DNA from: Spirochaetia bacterium
Lineage (GTDB): Bacteria; Spirochaetota; Spirochaetia; Sphaerochaetales; Sphaerochaetaceae
Direction of reading: 5' to 3'
Assembly: GCA_022482625.1 (NCBI GenBank)
Contig: JAKVOU010000001.1
Coordinates: forward strand, 2,962,784 to 3,026,783
Length of the DNA stretch: 64,000 nucleotides
Each line of letters opens with the position of its first letter. Positions within the stretch are counted from its first letter, which is position 1. This document shows positions 26,979-35,565 of the stretch, piece after piece. The notes beneath the pieces are model-generated. The model saw only the letters and a list, made by a program, of their open reading frames with translations, did not search any database and was not told the DNA's origin. The position numbers and the translations under genes were made by a program.

Positions 26979-26992
26979 GAAACAATTGTTTC
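26979..26992. promoter_or_regulatory. Perfect palindrome upstream of the Septu operon
   Basis: GAAACAATTGTTTC is a perfect 14-base palindrome 66-79 bases before ptuA. On the minus strand its TTGTTT half could also serve as a -35 box with TATTTT 17 bases on, so it may be an operator overlapping the promoter. Confidence 0.45.
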
Positions 26993-27072
26993 CGTAATAT
27001 CAAGGAAGATTTCCATTTTGACAGTACTTGTTTCCAGAATGACTTTCTTACCGATCAAACCATATCTATTTC

Positions 27073-28830
27073 CTATCTGTCTATGTGCCAACCTTCTGCT
27101 TTTTCCCTGATGCGGATGAAATGGCGATAGGTGCCTTCCTGTTGCATGAGTTGCCTATGGGTACCTTGCTGGATTACCGTTCCATTGTCAACGACAAGGA
27201 TTTGGTCTGCATGTTCGATGGTAGCAAGACGATGTGCAATGACTATGATGGTCTTTCCCATGGTAAGATTTGTAATTGCCTTTTGAATCAGATGCTCATT
27301 TTCAGGATCCAGACTTGCCGTTGCCTCATCAAGGATGACAATGGGAGCATCCTTCAGCATAGCCCTGGCTATTGATATCCGTTGTTTCTCTCCTCCTGAC
27401 AGGGTTGAACCTCCTTCGCCGACCACTGTGTCATAGCCATTTGACAATGCCATGATGAAGTCATGGCAACAGGCCGCTTTTGCAGCAGCAATCAATTCGG
27501 ATTCGGTTGCATCTGGTTTTCCAAAACAGATGTTGTTCCTGATGGTATCGTTGAAGAGATAGACATTCTGAAATACCATCGAGATTTTGCCAAGTAAACT
27601 ATCACAGGTAAATTCCCGTATGTCATGGTTACCCATTGAGATGCTTCCGTCCCAGATATCATAGAACCGTGCCAATAGATTGCATATCGTGGTTTTTCCA
27701 CTTCCTGAAGGACCTACGATAGCGGTCATCGTATGTTGGGGAATATCAAAGGATACATTATTGATTATCTTTCTGTCGCCGTAACCGAAAGTTACGTTTT
27801 TGAAACTGATATCGTACTTATCAAGAAATATATCCTTTCCATTCTTGTCGATGTAGTCTGTAGTTTTCAGCCTATCAAGCTGATCCATTGCATCATCAAT
27901 GACACCAAGTACGTGTGCTGAATCAGAAATCGGTTCTACGCCGCTGAAGATTGAGAATGAGAAAAAGAAGAACATCAGCATGATGGGGAAAGGAAGTTGG
28001 CTTGTTATGCCAAGATATGCTGTCGCAAGTACCATGGCAACTGAGGCAAGCCGGAGTACAAGCAGATGTGCACAGTTGAAAGGAATGAAACCGAATTCAA
28101 TTTTAATCCTTATCTTTTTACTTTCGCTGCAGGCTTCCTGCATGGCATTGATGCTGTTTCGAGATTGGTTGAATGACTTGATTATCGGAAGCCCTCGTGC
28201 ATATTCGATGGCTGCACTTGCCATATCTCTGTCTGCAGCAGCAGCCACAGGTGCATTGACCGTACTGCAGTGCGAAACTCCACAGAGAAAACCGAAAGAG
28301 GCAAGTACTCCTGCTAGGGCTATCAAGGCAATGGGTAAATTGAAGGTTGCGAGACAAATGAAAATGCACAGGCAATTGACATAACCACCCAATAACGTAT
28401 CAATCATTCTGATTCCCATGTTTTCCAAAGTATTGAGCCCTGTGGTTATGGCTGTGAGTATCTGGCCTGTATCCGTTTTCTGAAAGTAGCCTAATGAGAC
28501 ACGCTTGAGAATATTGCCGACTGCCAATCTGTCCCTTGCTGCAAGTTCATAGCTGATGCTTTCCTGATATTTTGCCCGGAGATAGTCGAACAGGAACCTT
28601 AGGAAAGTGCATGCGGCAATGATAAGGAACGACAGCAATATCCATAGCCGATTGAAAGGGACACCGAGTTTTTCCTTTTCAATCAACAGACCTATCGTAT
28701 AAGCTGCAATGATGATAGGAACTGCCGCGGCCCATGTGGCAAGCAATGAGAAAACCAATCCGATCCATATGCGTTTCCGTAATGTTCCACACCATGTTAT
28801 GATTCTCTTTATGGTCCTATACATTGGCAT
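27073..28830 (-). CDS. ABC transporter, fused permease-ATPase half (585 aa), second subunit
   Basis: A six-helix membrane domain (about residues 15-310) joined to a nucleotide-binding domain. Walker A is VGPSGSGKTT, the signature LSGGEKQRI, Walker B IVILDEATASLDPENEH, and the switch VIAHRLAT. Both ATP-site motifs look intact. The gene overlaps the previous half-transporter by 14 bases and has an AGAAGGAG site, so the two products probably form a heterodimer. Half-transporters of this arrangement next to AraC and ECF genes resemble YbtPQ-like siderophore importers as well as drug exporters, so direction of transport is uncertain. Confidence 0.9.
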   Translation of the reverse strand: MPMYRTIKRIITWCGTLRKRIWIGLVFSLLATWAAAVPIIIAAYTIGLLIEKEKLGVPFNRLWILLSFLIIAACTFLRFLFDYLRAKYQESISYELAARDRLAVGNILKRVSLGYFQKTDTGQILTAITTGLNTLENMGIRMIDTLLGGYVNCLCIFICLATFNLPIALIALAGVLASFGFLCGVSHCSTVNAPVAAAADRDMASAAIEYARGLPIIKSFNQSRNSINAMQEACSESKKIRIKIEFGFIPFNCAHLLVLRLASVAMVLATAYLGITSQLPFPIMLMFFFFSFSIFSGVEPISDSAHVLGVIDDAMDQLDRLKTTDYIDKNGKDIFLDKYDISFKNVTFGYGDRKIINNVSFDIPQHTMTAIVGPSGSGKTTICNLLARFYDIWDGSISMGNHDIREFTCDSLLGKISMVFQNVYLFNDTIRNNICFGKPDATESELIAAAKAACCHDFIMALSNGYDTVVGEGGSTLSGGEKQRISIARAMLKDAPIVILDEATASLDPENEHLIQKAITNLTMGKTIIVIAHRLATIEHADQILVVDNGTVIQQGTHRQLMQQEGTYRHFIRIREKAEGWHIDR

Positions 28831-30595
28831 TGTTCTCCTTCTGCTGTGAAACAGCCCAGGCTTTTGACCCTATATGAGCTTTCCACATGTTCTTGTAAAG
28901 CTGACATCTTTGCAGCAGTTCTTCTTGGTTGCCTTGAGCAATGATCGTACCTTTTTCCAATACGACAATGTTGTCTGCATGTTTGATAGTTGAAAGCCTA
29001 TGGGCTATCACAAGCAGCGTCTTGTTTTTTGATATTGCAGAGATTGCAAGCTGAAGCTTGTCTTCATTTTCTGGATCGGTAAAAGCTGTTGCTTCGTCAA
29101 GGATGATGATCGGTGCATTTTTCAGGATCATCCTTGCAAGGGCTATCCTTTGTTTCTCGCCACCGGAAAGCCGATTGCCTGCTTCACCTGCGGGAGTCTC
29201 ATATCCTTTTTCCAACTTCATGATGAATTGGTCACATTGGGCGGCTTTCGCAGCTCTGTAGACTTCTTCATCAGTTGCATCTGGTTTTCCGATCCTGATA
29301 TTTTCAAGTATGGAACAGCGGAACAGGAAATTGTCCTGTGTAACGAAACTGACAAGTGATGAAAGTTGCGCGAGCGGTATCATTCTGATATCCGTGCCTC
29401 CGATTTCAATTTTTCCAGCTGATACATCCCAGAAACGGGCAATCAGCTTCGCTATGGTCGACTTGCCGCCTCCTGATGGTCCTACCAAAGCGGTAAAGCT
29501 GTGCTGTGGTAGGGTTAGGCTGATGCCATGTAATATTTCTTCTTTTCCTGTATAGGAAAACTGTACGTCGGAAAGTTTGATTACATGATTGTCTATCGTT
29601 GCTTTGTCCTGTCGTTCAGGCAGGCTCTGCATGTTCAGGAAACGTTGGGACTCATCTATGACAAATCCCATCTGCTTGATTTCGTTCATGAATACTTCAA
29701 GATGAGCAAGGGAACCTACCATTGACATTGCAATCATGACACACAGGCAAAGTCTGTCTGGTGAAAGCGTACCATTTGAGCATAGTAAAAGACCTATAGG
29801 AAGCGTACCCAACAATGTAGAAGGAAACAGGGCTATGCATAGCTTTGCGGGTATCCATGTGCCGGACATCCAGCCAAGGATGAATTTCTTGTATGTCAAG
29901 ATGGCTTTTGAGAATTTCTCATAGGATTTTCCTTCTTGCCCGAAAGTCTTGATGACCTGTATACCTTCTACATATTCCACTATTGCACTGTTCACGGCAT
30001 TTCTTGATTGCATATACTTGCCGTAATTTTCCTCATTGCTCTTCAGCAGTATGGAAAGGGGGATCAAGGTCAATGGAATTGTTATCAAGGATGCGAGTGC
30101 TACCTTCCAGTTGATGGTCAGCAGGATGATGATGCTGATGATAGGAAGTACCAGATTGCCGGAAACTTCAGGTATCATATGAGCCAGGGGAGGTTCGATA
30201 CTTTCGATTTTATCAACGATCATATCTTTGATTTCGCCGATTGATTTTGCTGTAACCGTACCCAAGGGCGCTTTTAGGAATTTGTCAATGACACGCAGGC
30301 GGAGCTTTTCCAGGATTGTATAGGCGCTGATATGTGACAGCATGGTCGAGATGCCGAAGCATAGAGTCTTGGCTAGGTAAGCTACGGCCGCTAATCCTAC
30401 CCATGGTAAGATTCCCTCCATGGTGAACTTGTCTTGCATGTATGTCTGTATGATTCTGTAGACGCTCAGATAAGGTACCAATCCTGCAACGATGCTGGCA
30501 ATGGAAAACAATACCGAAACGATCAGCTTGATTTTACAATATGCTGCATAGGTCAGCAGCGAAAACAACCAGTTTTCTTTTTTTTCTTTGCTCAC
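28817..30595 (-). CDS. ABC transporter, fused permease-ATPase half (592 aa), first subunit
   Basis: Same architecture as its partner: six membrane helices, then an ATPase domain with Walker A VGPSGGGKST, signature LSGGEKQRI, Walker B IIILDEATAFTDPENE, and switch VIAHRLST. The residue after the Walker B Glu is normal, so this is not an obviously degenerate ATP site. It lies 130 bases downstream of the AraC gene on the same strand. The pair may move a metallophore, peptide or drug; sequence alone does not decide. Confidence 0.9.
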   Translation of the reverse strand: MSKEKKENWLFSLLTYAAYCKIKLIVSVLFSIASIVAGLVPYLSVYRIIQTYMQDKFTMEGILPWVGLAAVAYLAKTLCFGISTMLSHISAYTILEKLRLRVIDKFLKAPLGTVTAKSIGEIKDMIVDKIESIEPPLAHMIPEVSGNLVLPIISIIILLTINWKVALASLITIPLTLIPLSILLKSNEENYGKYMQSRNAVNSAIVEYVEGIQVIKTFGQEGKSYEKFSKAILTYKKFILGWMSGTWIPAKLCIALFPSTLLGTLPIGLLLCSNGTLSPDRLCLCVMIAMSMVGSLAHLEVFMNEIKQMGFVIDESQRFLNMQSLPERQDKATIDNHVIKLSDVQFSYTGKEEILHGISLTLPQHSFTALVGPSGGGKSTIAKLIARFWDVSAGKIEIGGTDIRMIPLAQLSSLVSFVTQDNFLFRCSILENIRIGKPDATDEEVYRAAKAAQCDQFIMKLEKGYETPAGEAGNRLSGGEKQRIALARMILKNAPIIILDEATAFTDPENEDKLQLAISAISKNKTLLVIAHRLSTIKHADNIVVLEKGTIIAQGNQEELLQRCQLYKNMWKAHIGSKAWAVSQQKENNANV

Positions 30596-30725
30596 TATAG
30601 GTATCCTTTTTATTCAGTCATCATGCACGCTGTGGTGCAGATACCTATGATGCTAGCGTATCTGTCGATTGCTTTCCGCTCCACTCGGACCGATCAAGTC
30701 CATATGGACATATATTTTATTTTGG

Positions 30726-31691
30726 CTATTTTGCAGAGAAACTGTTTTTGCGATACTCCAATGGTGTCTTTCCCATGATTTTCTTGAAGGCTGCTGCAAA
30801 TTTGCTTGGGCTGTCATAGCCTACGCGTCCTGCAATTTCTGCTACGGAACTGTCTTTGTCCTGCCTGAGGAATTCTGCTGCACGATTCATGCGATAGACT
30901 CGCATGTATGTACTGATAGGATTGCCATAGACACATTTGAAACAGTTCTTCATCGGTGTGAGAGGAATATCAAATTGTTCAGAAAGCTCTTTCATTGTGT
31001 AATGCTGTTCGGGGTGCTTGGTTACCAAGGTAAACATTGCCTTTATCTTTTCTACTTGCGATTTGTAGAAATAGGGACGTTCTTCCTGATTGCTTGGAAG
31101 CTCAAGGGCCCGGAGGCAGAGCAGCAGTTCTATGACCTTGATCTTGAAGTAAGAGCGTCTGATGCTTGTCGGTACATCATAGAGTTCTTTGAAAATATGA
31201 GTAATTTCTGGAAGTCCATGGATGACCATCGGATTGCTGTCTGAACAGAATTTCTGTTGTAAGCTATACAGGTCAATGGAAAATTCAGGTAACTTTTCAT
31301 TGAAGAATTCTGCTGCCAAAGGTAATTTGATTGAGACGGTAATTCCGTGATAATGGGACAGTGGAAACGCAAAAAGGCCTGTATGCCTTACCCGTCGGTC
31401 AAATTTCAGATCGTCGGCTTCGACATAGGACAAGGTTTTCTCTCCTACATGGTATTCCAGGCGGCCTTCCCTGCAATAATCGATACAGAACAGATTGTCT
31501 GTCGTATGCAGTTTTGAATGAAAGTAGGCCATGTGATAATCATTGTAAAACAAGAGGATACCTGGGAGTACTTCATAGATGGTCATGACGCCATTTCCCG
31601 TTTCATTGCTGAGCTGATATGCTTTGCATTCACTGTTTGCAGAAAGTTTTGCCATGGGTTGGGAATCCAGTTGCATGCTGTACCATTTCAT
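30726..31691 (-). CDS. AraC-family regulator of the ECF/ABC cluster (321 aa)
   Basis: The C-terminal DNA-binding region of about 100 residues holds KELSEQFDIPLTPMKNCFK and the second HTH SSVAEIAGRVGYDSPSKFAAAF followed by GKTPLEYR (written in parts: VGYDSPSKFAAAFKKIMG). The N-terminal 200 residues resemble the ligand domain of the YbtA/PchR type regulators that sense siderophores (EGRLEYHVGEK, HYHGITVSIKL). It sits inside the operon between the ECF ATPase and the ABC pair, 15 bases after the former. A metallophore as inducer is a reasonable inference. Confidence 0.85.
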   Translation of the reverse strand: MKWYSMQLDSQPMAKLSANSECKAYQLSNETGNGVMTIYEVLPGILLFYNDYHMAYFHSKLHTTDNLFCIDYCREGRLEYHVGEKTLSYVEADDLKFDRRVRHTGLFAFPLSHYHGITVSIKLPLAAEFFNEKLPEFSIDLYSLQQKFCSDSNPMVIHGLPEITHIFKELYDVPTSIRRSYFKIKVIELLLCLRALELPSNQEERPYFYKSQVEKIKAMFTLVTKHPEQHYTMKELSEQFDIPLTPMKNCFKCVYGNPISTYMRVYRMNRAAEFLRQDKDSSVAEIAGRVGYDSPSKFAAAFKKIMGKTPLEYRKNSFSAK

Positions 31692-31706
31692 GTGTTGGGC
31701 CTCCTT

Positions 31707-33089
31707 CTACAATACAAGTATTCTATCACAGACATGTCGGATAAACTCCTTGTCATGGGTAACGACAATCACCGTACTCCCTTTGTTTGCCAGCTCCTTG
31801 ATTGCTTTTGCAACCTTTATCATGTGGACATAGTCGAGCCCACTGGTAGGTTCGTCAAATATAAGCAATTGCTTTCTAGAGAGGATTGCAGTTGTTATGG
31901 CAAGCCGCTGTTTCTGGCCTCCTGAAAGTGCCATCGGATGTATTTCCTCAAAAGGCAAAAGATCGAAATGTTCAAGAATCTGCTTGATCTGCTGTCCTGT
32001 ATATCCATGATTTGACAGCAGGCATTCTCCCGATACACTGTCGGAAAACAGCTGATGGTTTACATCCTGCATCACGCAGTATGCCTGTTTTTGCCGTTTT
32101 TTCCTATTCGTTTTTTGACCATCAATCAGAATAGTCCCGCTATATTGACGTACAAAGCCACACAAGCAACGGATCAAGGTTGTTTTTCCTATGCCATTTC
32201 TGCCACATATTGCCAATATCTCTCCAGGTATTGCAGAGAAAGATAGTTTTTCGAAAATGGGTTTGCCTTTTCCAAAACTACAGGCAAGGTTTTCTACTGA
32301 CAGTCCCTTTGTACTTCCCGGAGGTAATGCAGTAGGTAAATTCAGTTCAGTCTGTACCAATGATCGTAATCCCATGGCCTTTCGCTTTGTATCAGGCAAT
32401 GCAAAGAAAGAAGCTCCTGAGAATATCTGCTGGATATGACCTTGCTTGATAAAAACTGCACGGTCAATAAGATCAGATAGAAACCAGAGACGGTGTTCTG
32501 CAATGATGATTGTATGTCCTTGTCGTTTCAGAAGGGCAATCTGGGCTCTCAGCAGCTCTATTGTCTTGTTGTCAAGGTTTGCCGTCGGTTCGTCCAGGAG
32601 AAAAACCGAAGGATGCATCATATAGACAGAAGCAAAGGCCAGCAATTGTTTTTCACCTCCGGACATTGCAAAAATATTCCGTTTCATAAGAGATTCGAGA
32701 TGAAGGGTGCTGACAGTATGGCGCAGGCGCATATGGATATAGGATGGTGCAGATCCTTGGTTCTCCAACCCAAAGGCAAGTTCACTGGTTGCATCGAGAT
32801 TGAAAAATTGACTTTTGGGGTTTTGGAATACTGATCCTATATGCAAGGCAAGTTCGTATAGCTCGCTTTCAGATACGGAAAGATTTTCTGCAGATACAGT
32901 ACCGCTTGTAAACGTACCTGCCGTAAAATGTGGAATCAAGCCATTGATAAGTTTGGTAACGGTTGTTTTCCCACATCCTGATTCTCCGCAGAGCAGTATA
33001 CATTCACCATCAGCAACATCCAATGAAAAATCATTGAGTGTCTGTGGTCTGCCTGGATAGCTGAAAGATACCCTTTTGATTGAGACCAT
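31707..33089 (-). CDS. ECF transporter duplicated ATPase EcfA-A' (460 aa)
   Basis: Two ABC ATPase domains in one chain, the energy unit of an energy-coupling-factor importer. Domain 1: LCGESGCGKTT (Walker A), MSGGEKQLLAFA (signature), VFLLDEPTANLD (Walker B). Domain 2: ICGRNGIGKTT, LSGGQKQRLAI, LLIFDEPTSGLD. The start at ATG 33089 shares its A with the stop of ecfT (TGATG), and AAGGAG lies upstream; a farther start would run into ecfT. It works with the T and S components immediately upstream. Confidence 0.9.
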   Translation of the reverse strand: MVSIKRVSFSYPGRPQTLNDFSLDVADGECILLCGESGCGKTTVTKLINGLIPHFTAGTFTSGTVSAENLSVSESELYELALHIGSVFQNPKSQFFNLDATSELAFGLENQGSAPSYIHMRLRHTVSTLHLESLMKRNIFAMSGGEKQLLAFASVYMMHPSVFLLDEPTANLDNKTIELLRAQIALLKRQGHTIIIAEHRLWFLSDLIDRAVFIKQGHIQQIFSGASFFALPDTKRKAMGLRSLVQTELNLPTALPPGSTKGLSVENLACSFGKGKPIFEKLSFSAIPGEILAICGRNGIGKTTLIRCLCGFVRQYSGTILIDGQKTNRKKRQKQAYCVMQDVNHQLFSDSVSGECLLSNHGYTGQQIKQILEHFDLLPFEEIHPMALSGGQKQRLAITTAILSRKQLLIFDEPTSGLDYVHMIKVAKAIKELANKGSTVIVVTHDKEFIRHVCDRILVL

Positions 33090-33772
33090 CAGAAGGCTCC
33101 TTGCCATAGCGACCTGAATGAAGCAATTGTAAACATAAGGCCAATACCGCAGGTAATCCAATCAAAGGTTTTCATTTTCAGTGTAATGATACTTGTTTTC
33201 TTTACTGGATTTTCAATACCACGTGTCACGGCTGCTGCTGATAATTCTTCAGCAGTTGATGTGGCTGACAGTATAAGGGGGACTGATAGGCATTCTATTT
33301 TCTTTAGTCCATGGATATCCCTAAGTTTCATTGCATCATGGATATAACCGGATTCTTCTCTGATAGCTGGGAAATAACGTATGGTAACGGAGATTGCAAC
33401 TATCAATTGTTGAGGCAAGTGCAGTTTTCTCAAGCCTACGATAAAACGGCTCAATGGGATTTCCCTGATCATCAACAGACCGATGATCAGGCAGGGGAGA
33501 ATCTTCCTGGCATAGGTAACAAGGATTGAAAAGCTGGTCGCGATGAATTTTGGGGAGTTCGGAAGTATGTAATGCTGTAATCCTAGAAGTACAAGGTAAT
33601 ACAATACCCATTTTACTGCAGTACTTCTATGCGTGCAGAAAAATGTCATGAAACATAGGCTTGCTATCCAACCGGATTCGATGGAAAAAGGATTCTGCCG
33701 GTAGGCAATTATGTTTGACAGAACCAGGAGCAGTATGCCGGTCCTGGGGTCAATGGATAAGCGTAACTGCAT
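33089..33772 (-). CDS. ECF transporter transmembrane component EcfT (227 aa)
   Basis: The CbiQ/EcfT family scaffold that links ATPases to the S component. It has several membrane segments and the cytoplasmic coupling region with Ala-Arg-Gly like motifs: SATSTAEELSAAAVTRGIENP near residue 180 (short form: LSAAAVTRGIE). The gene is flanked on one side by the S component (2 bases apart) and on the other by the double ATPase with a one-base overlap, so the stoichiometric unit is translated as an operon. Confidence 0.88.
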   Translation of the reverse strand: MQLRLSIDPRTGILLLVLSNIIAYRQNPFSIESGWIASLCFMTFFCTHRSTAVKWVLYYLVLLGLQHYILPNSPKFIATSFSILVTYARKILPCLIIGLLMIREIPLSRFIVGLRKLHLPQQLIVAISVTIRYFPAIREESGYIHDAMKLRDIHGLKKIECLSVPLILSATSTAEELSAAAVTRGIENPVKKTSIITLKMKTFDWITCGIGLMFTIASFRSLWQGAF

Positions 33773-33774
33773 GT

Positions 33775-34383
33775 CTAGACGATCCCTGCTTTTATAAAAT
33801 GCTTATGAAACATACCTTTTGCAATAAGTGCTCCGAGAAAGGCGCCTAGGAGCGGAGCAATGAAAAGGACGACAAACATTGCCGGAGAAATGAATGTCCT
33901 GAGAGTCGCTACATAGGCTGCGGGCATCCCTTGTGAAGAAATCTGGTTGAGGAATTGGTCTTTCATGAGCCACATCGGAAGTGGAGACCCGGTCATGCCA
34001 AGGGAAAAACACATGAAGGCCAGTATGTTGCCTCTGAAACTTTCATATTTTGAAACTGCACGGCAGAGTTCAGCCAATGTGCAGGAAACAAGGAATGTGA
34101 TGAGTATGATAGCTGTAAATTGTCCTGTCACGAAATAAATCAATCCTGTAATGAATCCCATCAATGCCACGGCTCCGGTTTTTTGCACCTTTGCACACAT
34201 CAGCATGAAGGGAATCCCTGTGCATACGGCAATGAAAGCAGGCATCAGTATCCACATGATGGGGTGTATGCCTCCCAAAAGCATGAAAATGAAATTTATG
34301 ACAAAGTAGATTGCCGAAAAGATACCTATCGAGATGAGGTCTTTTCCTTTCAGTCCTCCATTCTTACCGGTCTGTGAATCCAT
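33775..34383 (-). CDS. Trep_Strep / MptD-family ECF S component (202 aa)
   Basis: A six-helix substrate-binding membrane protein of the Trep_Strep (TIGR02185, MptD) type, named from treponemes and streptococci. Marks include LKGKDLISIGIFSAIYFVIN at the N-terminus, the segment GGIHPIMWILMPAFIA and GMTGSPLPMWLMKDQF. The cluster order S-T-A-AraC-ABC-ABC is known from anaerobes; the substrate of these S proteins is not firmly established. It is the first gene of the operon, preceded by about 200 bases of control sequence. Confidence 0.88.
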   Translation of the reverse strand: MDSQTGKNGGLKGKDLISIGIFSAIYFVINFIFMLLGGIHPIMWILMPAFIAVCTGIPFMLMCAKVQKTGAVALMGFITGLIYFVTGQFTAIILITFLVSCTLAELCRAVSKYESFRGNILAFMCFSLGMTGSPLPMWLMKDQFLNQISSQGMPAAYVATLRTFISPAMFVVLFIAPLLGAFLGALIAKGMFHKHFIKAGIV

Positions 34384-34584
34384 ATGGTACTCCTTGATAT
34401 GTTGCAGTTAGCTAATGCTAACTTAATGTGTTTTTATAAGGATGCCAAGAGGCATCCCGACTGTACCATATGGTATTTGAAGTCTTCTTTCTGCTCCATT
34501 TGGTCTTTTTTGTACCGTTTGGACAATTTTTTGTTTGCGAGATTCATTTGTGATGGTCAGATCGTAGGAGACCAAAAAAGTCAT

Positions 34585-35457
34585 TCAAATGGCTTGTTGC
34601 CTACTGTGCTGCTGTTTGCTTAGATATTCTCTTGGACAGACTCCTTTATATTTCCTGAAGGTCTTTGTAAAGTAGCTGGCATCATGGAAACCTACATTGT
34701 AGGCTACATCGATGATGGAGAATGAAGTAGTGGCAAATTGTTCACAGGCACATTCGATCCTGTATGCATTGAGATAGTCTATAGGTGGCCTTCCTGTCAT
34801 CTGTTTGAAGAAGGTACAGAAATATTTGCTGTCCATGCCAGCCAATTCTGCCAAGGTGGCGAGTGTCAATTGATCACTGTAATTCTCTTCAATGAATTGA
34901 AGGACTTTCTTGAATTTTCCCAGTTTTCTTGCGGTAACGAATTTCGTCAGTTTCTGTTCAGTATAGAACTTTTTCCTTATGATCAGTCCGAAGATTGTAT
35001 AGAGGCTGCCTAAGGCCAAGAATTCATAGCCTTCCCTTCGGTGGGACATTGCTTGGAACAAAAGGTCTACGGAGTGTTGGAAATCTTCATCAATAGGCAA
35101 TTCTGTCCATACCTGCCGTTCCTTGCTGAGGAATTCTCCTATCTTTGCAGTACAGGCATTTGTGTCTTTTTGCAGGAGCCGAAGGTCAAAGACCAAGCAT
35201 TCATAGCAGCAACCGAGGGGATGTCCGCTGTGTAGGCAGCCTCCGGGGATATACAATAATGTTCCTGGTTCAAGCATATGTACAGTATTGTCTATGATTA
35301 TTTTCAATTTGCCTGACAATACACGTATGAATTCACTTTCCGGATGCCAATGGAGTATCATCCTGTAACGGGGATGCTCTTTTGTTAAAAAATAATATGC
35401 CATGGGAAATGCTAGTGTCCCATGTTGCCGTTGTTCCTTGTAAGACAAATAGCGCAT
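34585..35457 (-). CDS. AraC-family regulator, cupin type (290 aa), divergent from fucI
   Basis: The N-terminal cupin domain reads HWHPESEFIRVLSGKLKI and LEPGTLLYIPGGCLHSG, the RhaR/AraC-like sugar-sensing fold (residues 30-110). The C-terminal two HTHs contain LATLAELAGMDSKYFCTFFK and SFSIIDVAYNVGFHDASYFTK followed by YKGVCPREY (each shown short: VAYNVGFHDASYFTKTFRKY). It is divergent from L-fucose isomerase with a 108-base shared control region, so it probably activates fucI in response to fucose or a related sugar. Confidence 0.87.
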   Translation of the reverse strand: MRYLSYKEQRQHGTLAFPMAYYFLTKEHPRYRMILHWHPESEFIRVLSGKLKIIIDNTVHMLEPGTLLYIPGGCLHSGHPLGCCYECLVFDLRLLQKDTNACTAKIGEFLSKERQVWTELPIDEDFQHSVDLLFQAMSHRREGYEFLALGSLYTIFGLIIRKKFYTEQKLTKFVTARKLGKFKKVLQFIEENYSDQLTLATLAELAGMDSKYFCTFFKQMTGRPPIDYLNAYRIECACEQFATTSFSIIDVAYNVGFHDASYFTKTFRKYKGVCPREYLSKQQHSRQQAI

Positions 35458-35495
35458 TATGATTCCTTCTGGAAAATCTGAATATTATACTATTC

Positions 35496-35526
35496 TTTCC
35501 CAACTATACATCAAGATTGTGGGAAA
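35496..35526. promoter_or_regulatory. Candidate operator between araC and fucI
   Basis: TTTCCCA (35496-35502) and TGGGAAA (35520-35526) form a 7-base inverted repeat with a 17-base spacer in the shared control region. AraC proteins more often use direct repeats, so this is tentative. Confidence 0.35.
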
Positions 35527-35565
35527 AATAAAGAGTATCGTAAAATAAGATTGGAGGAATATGCT

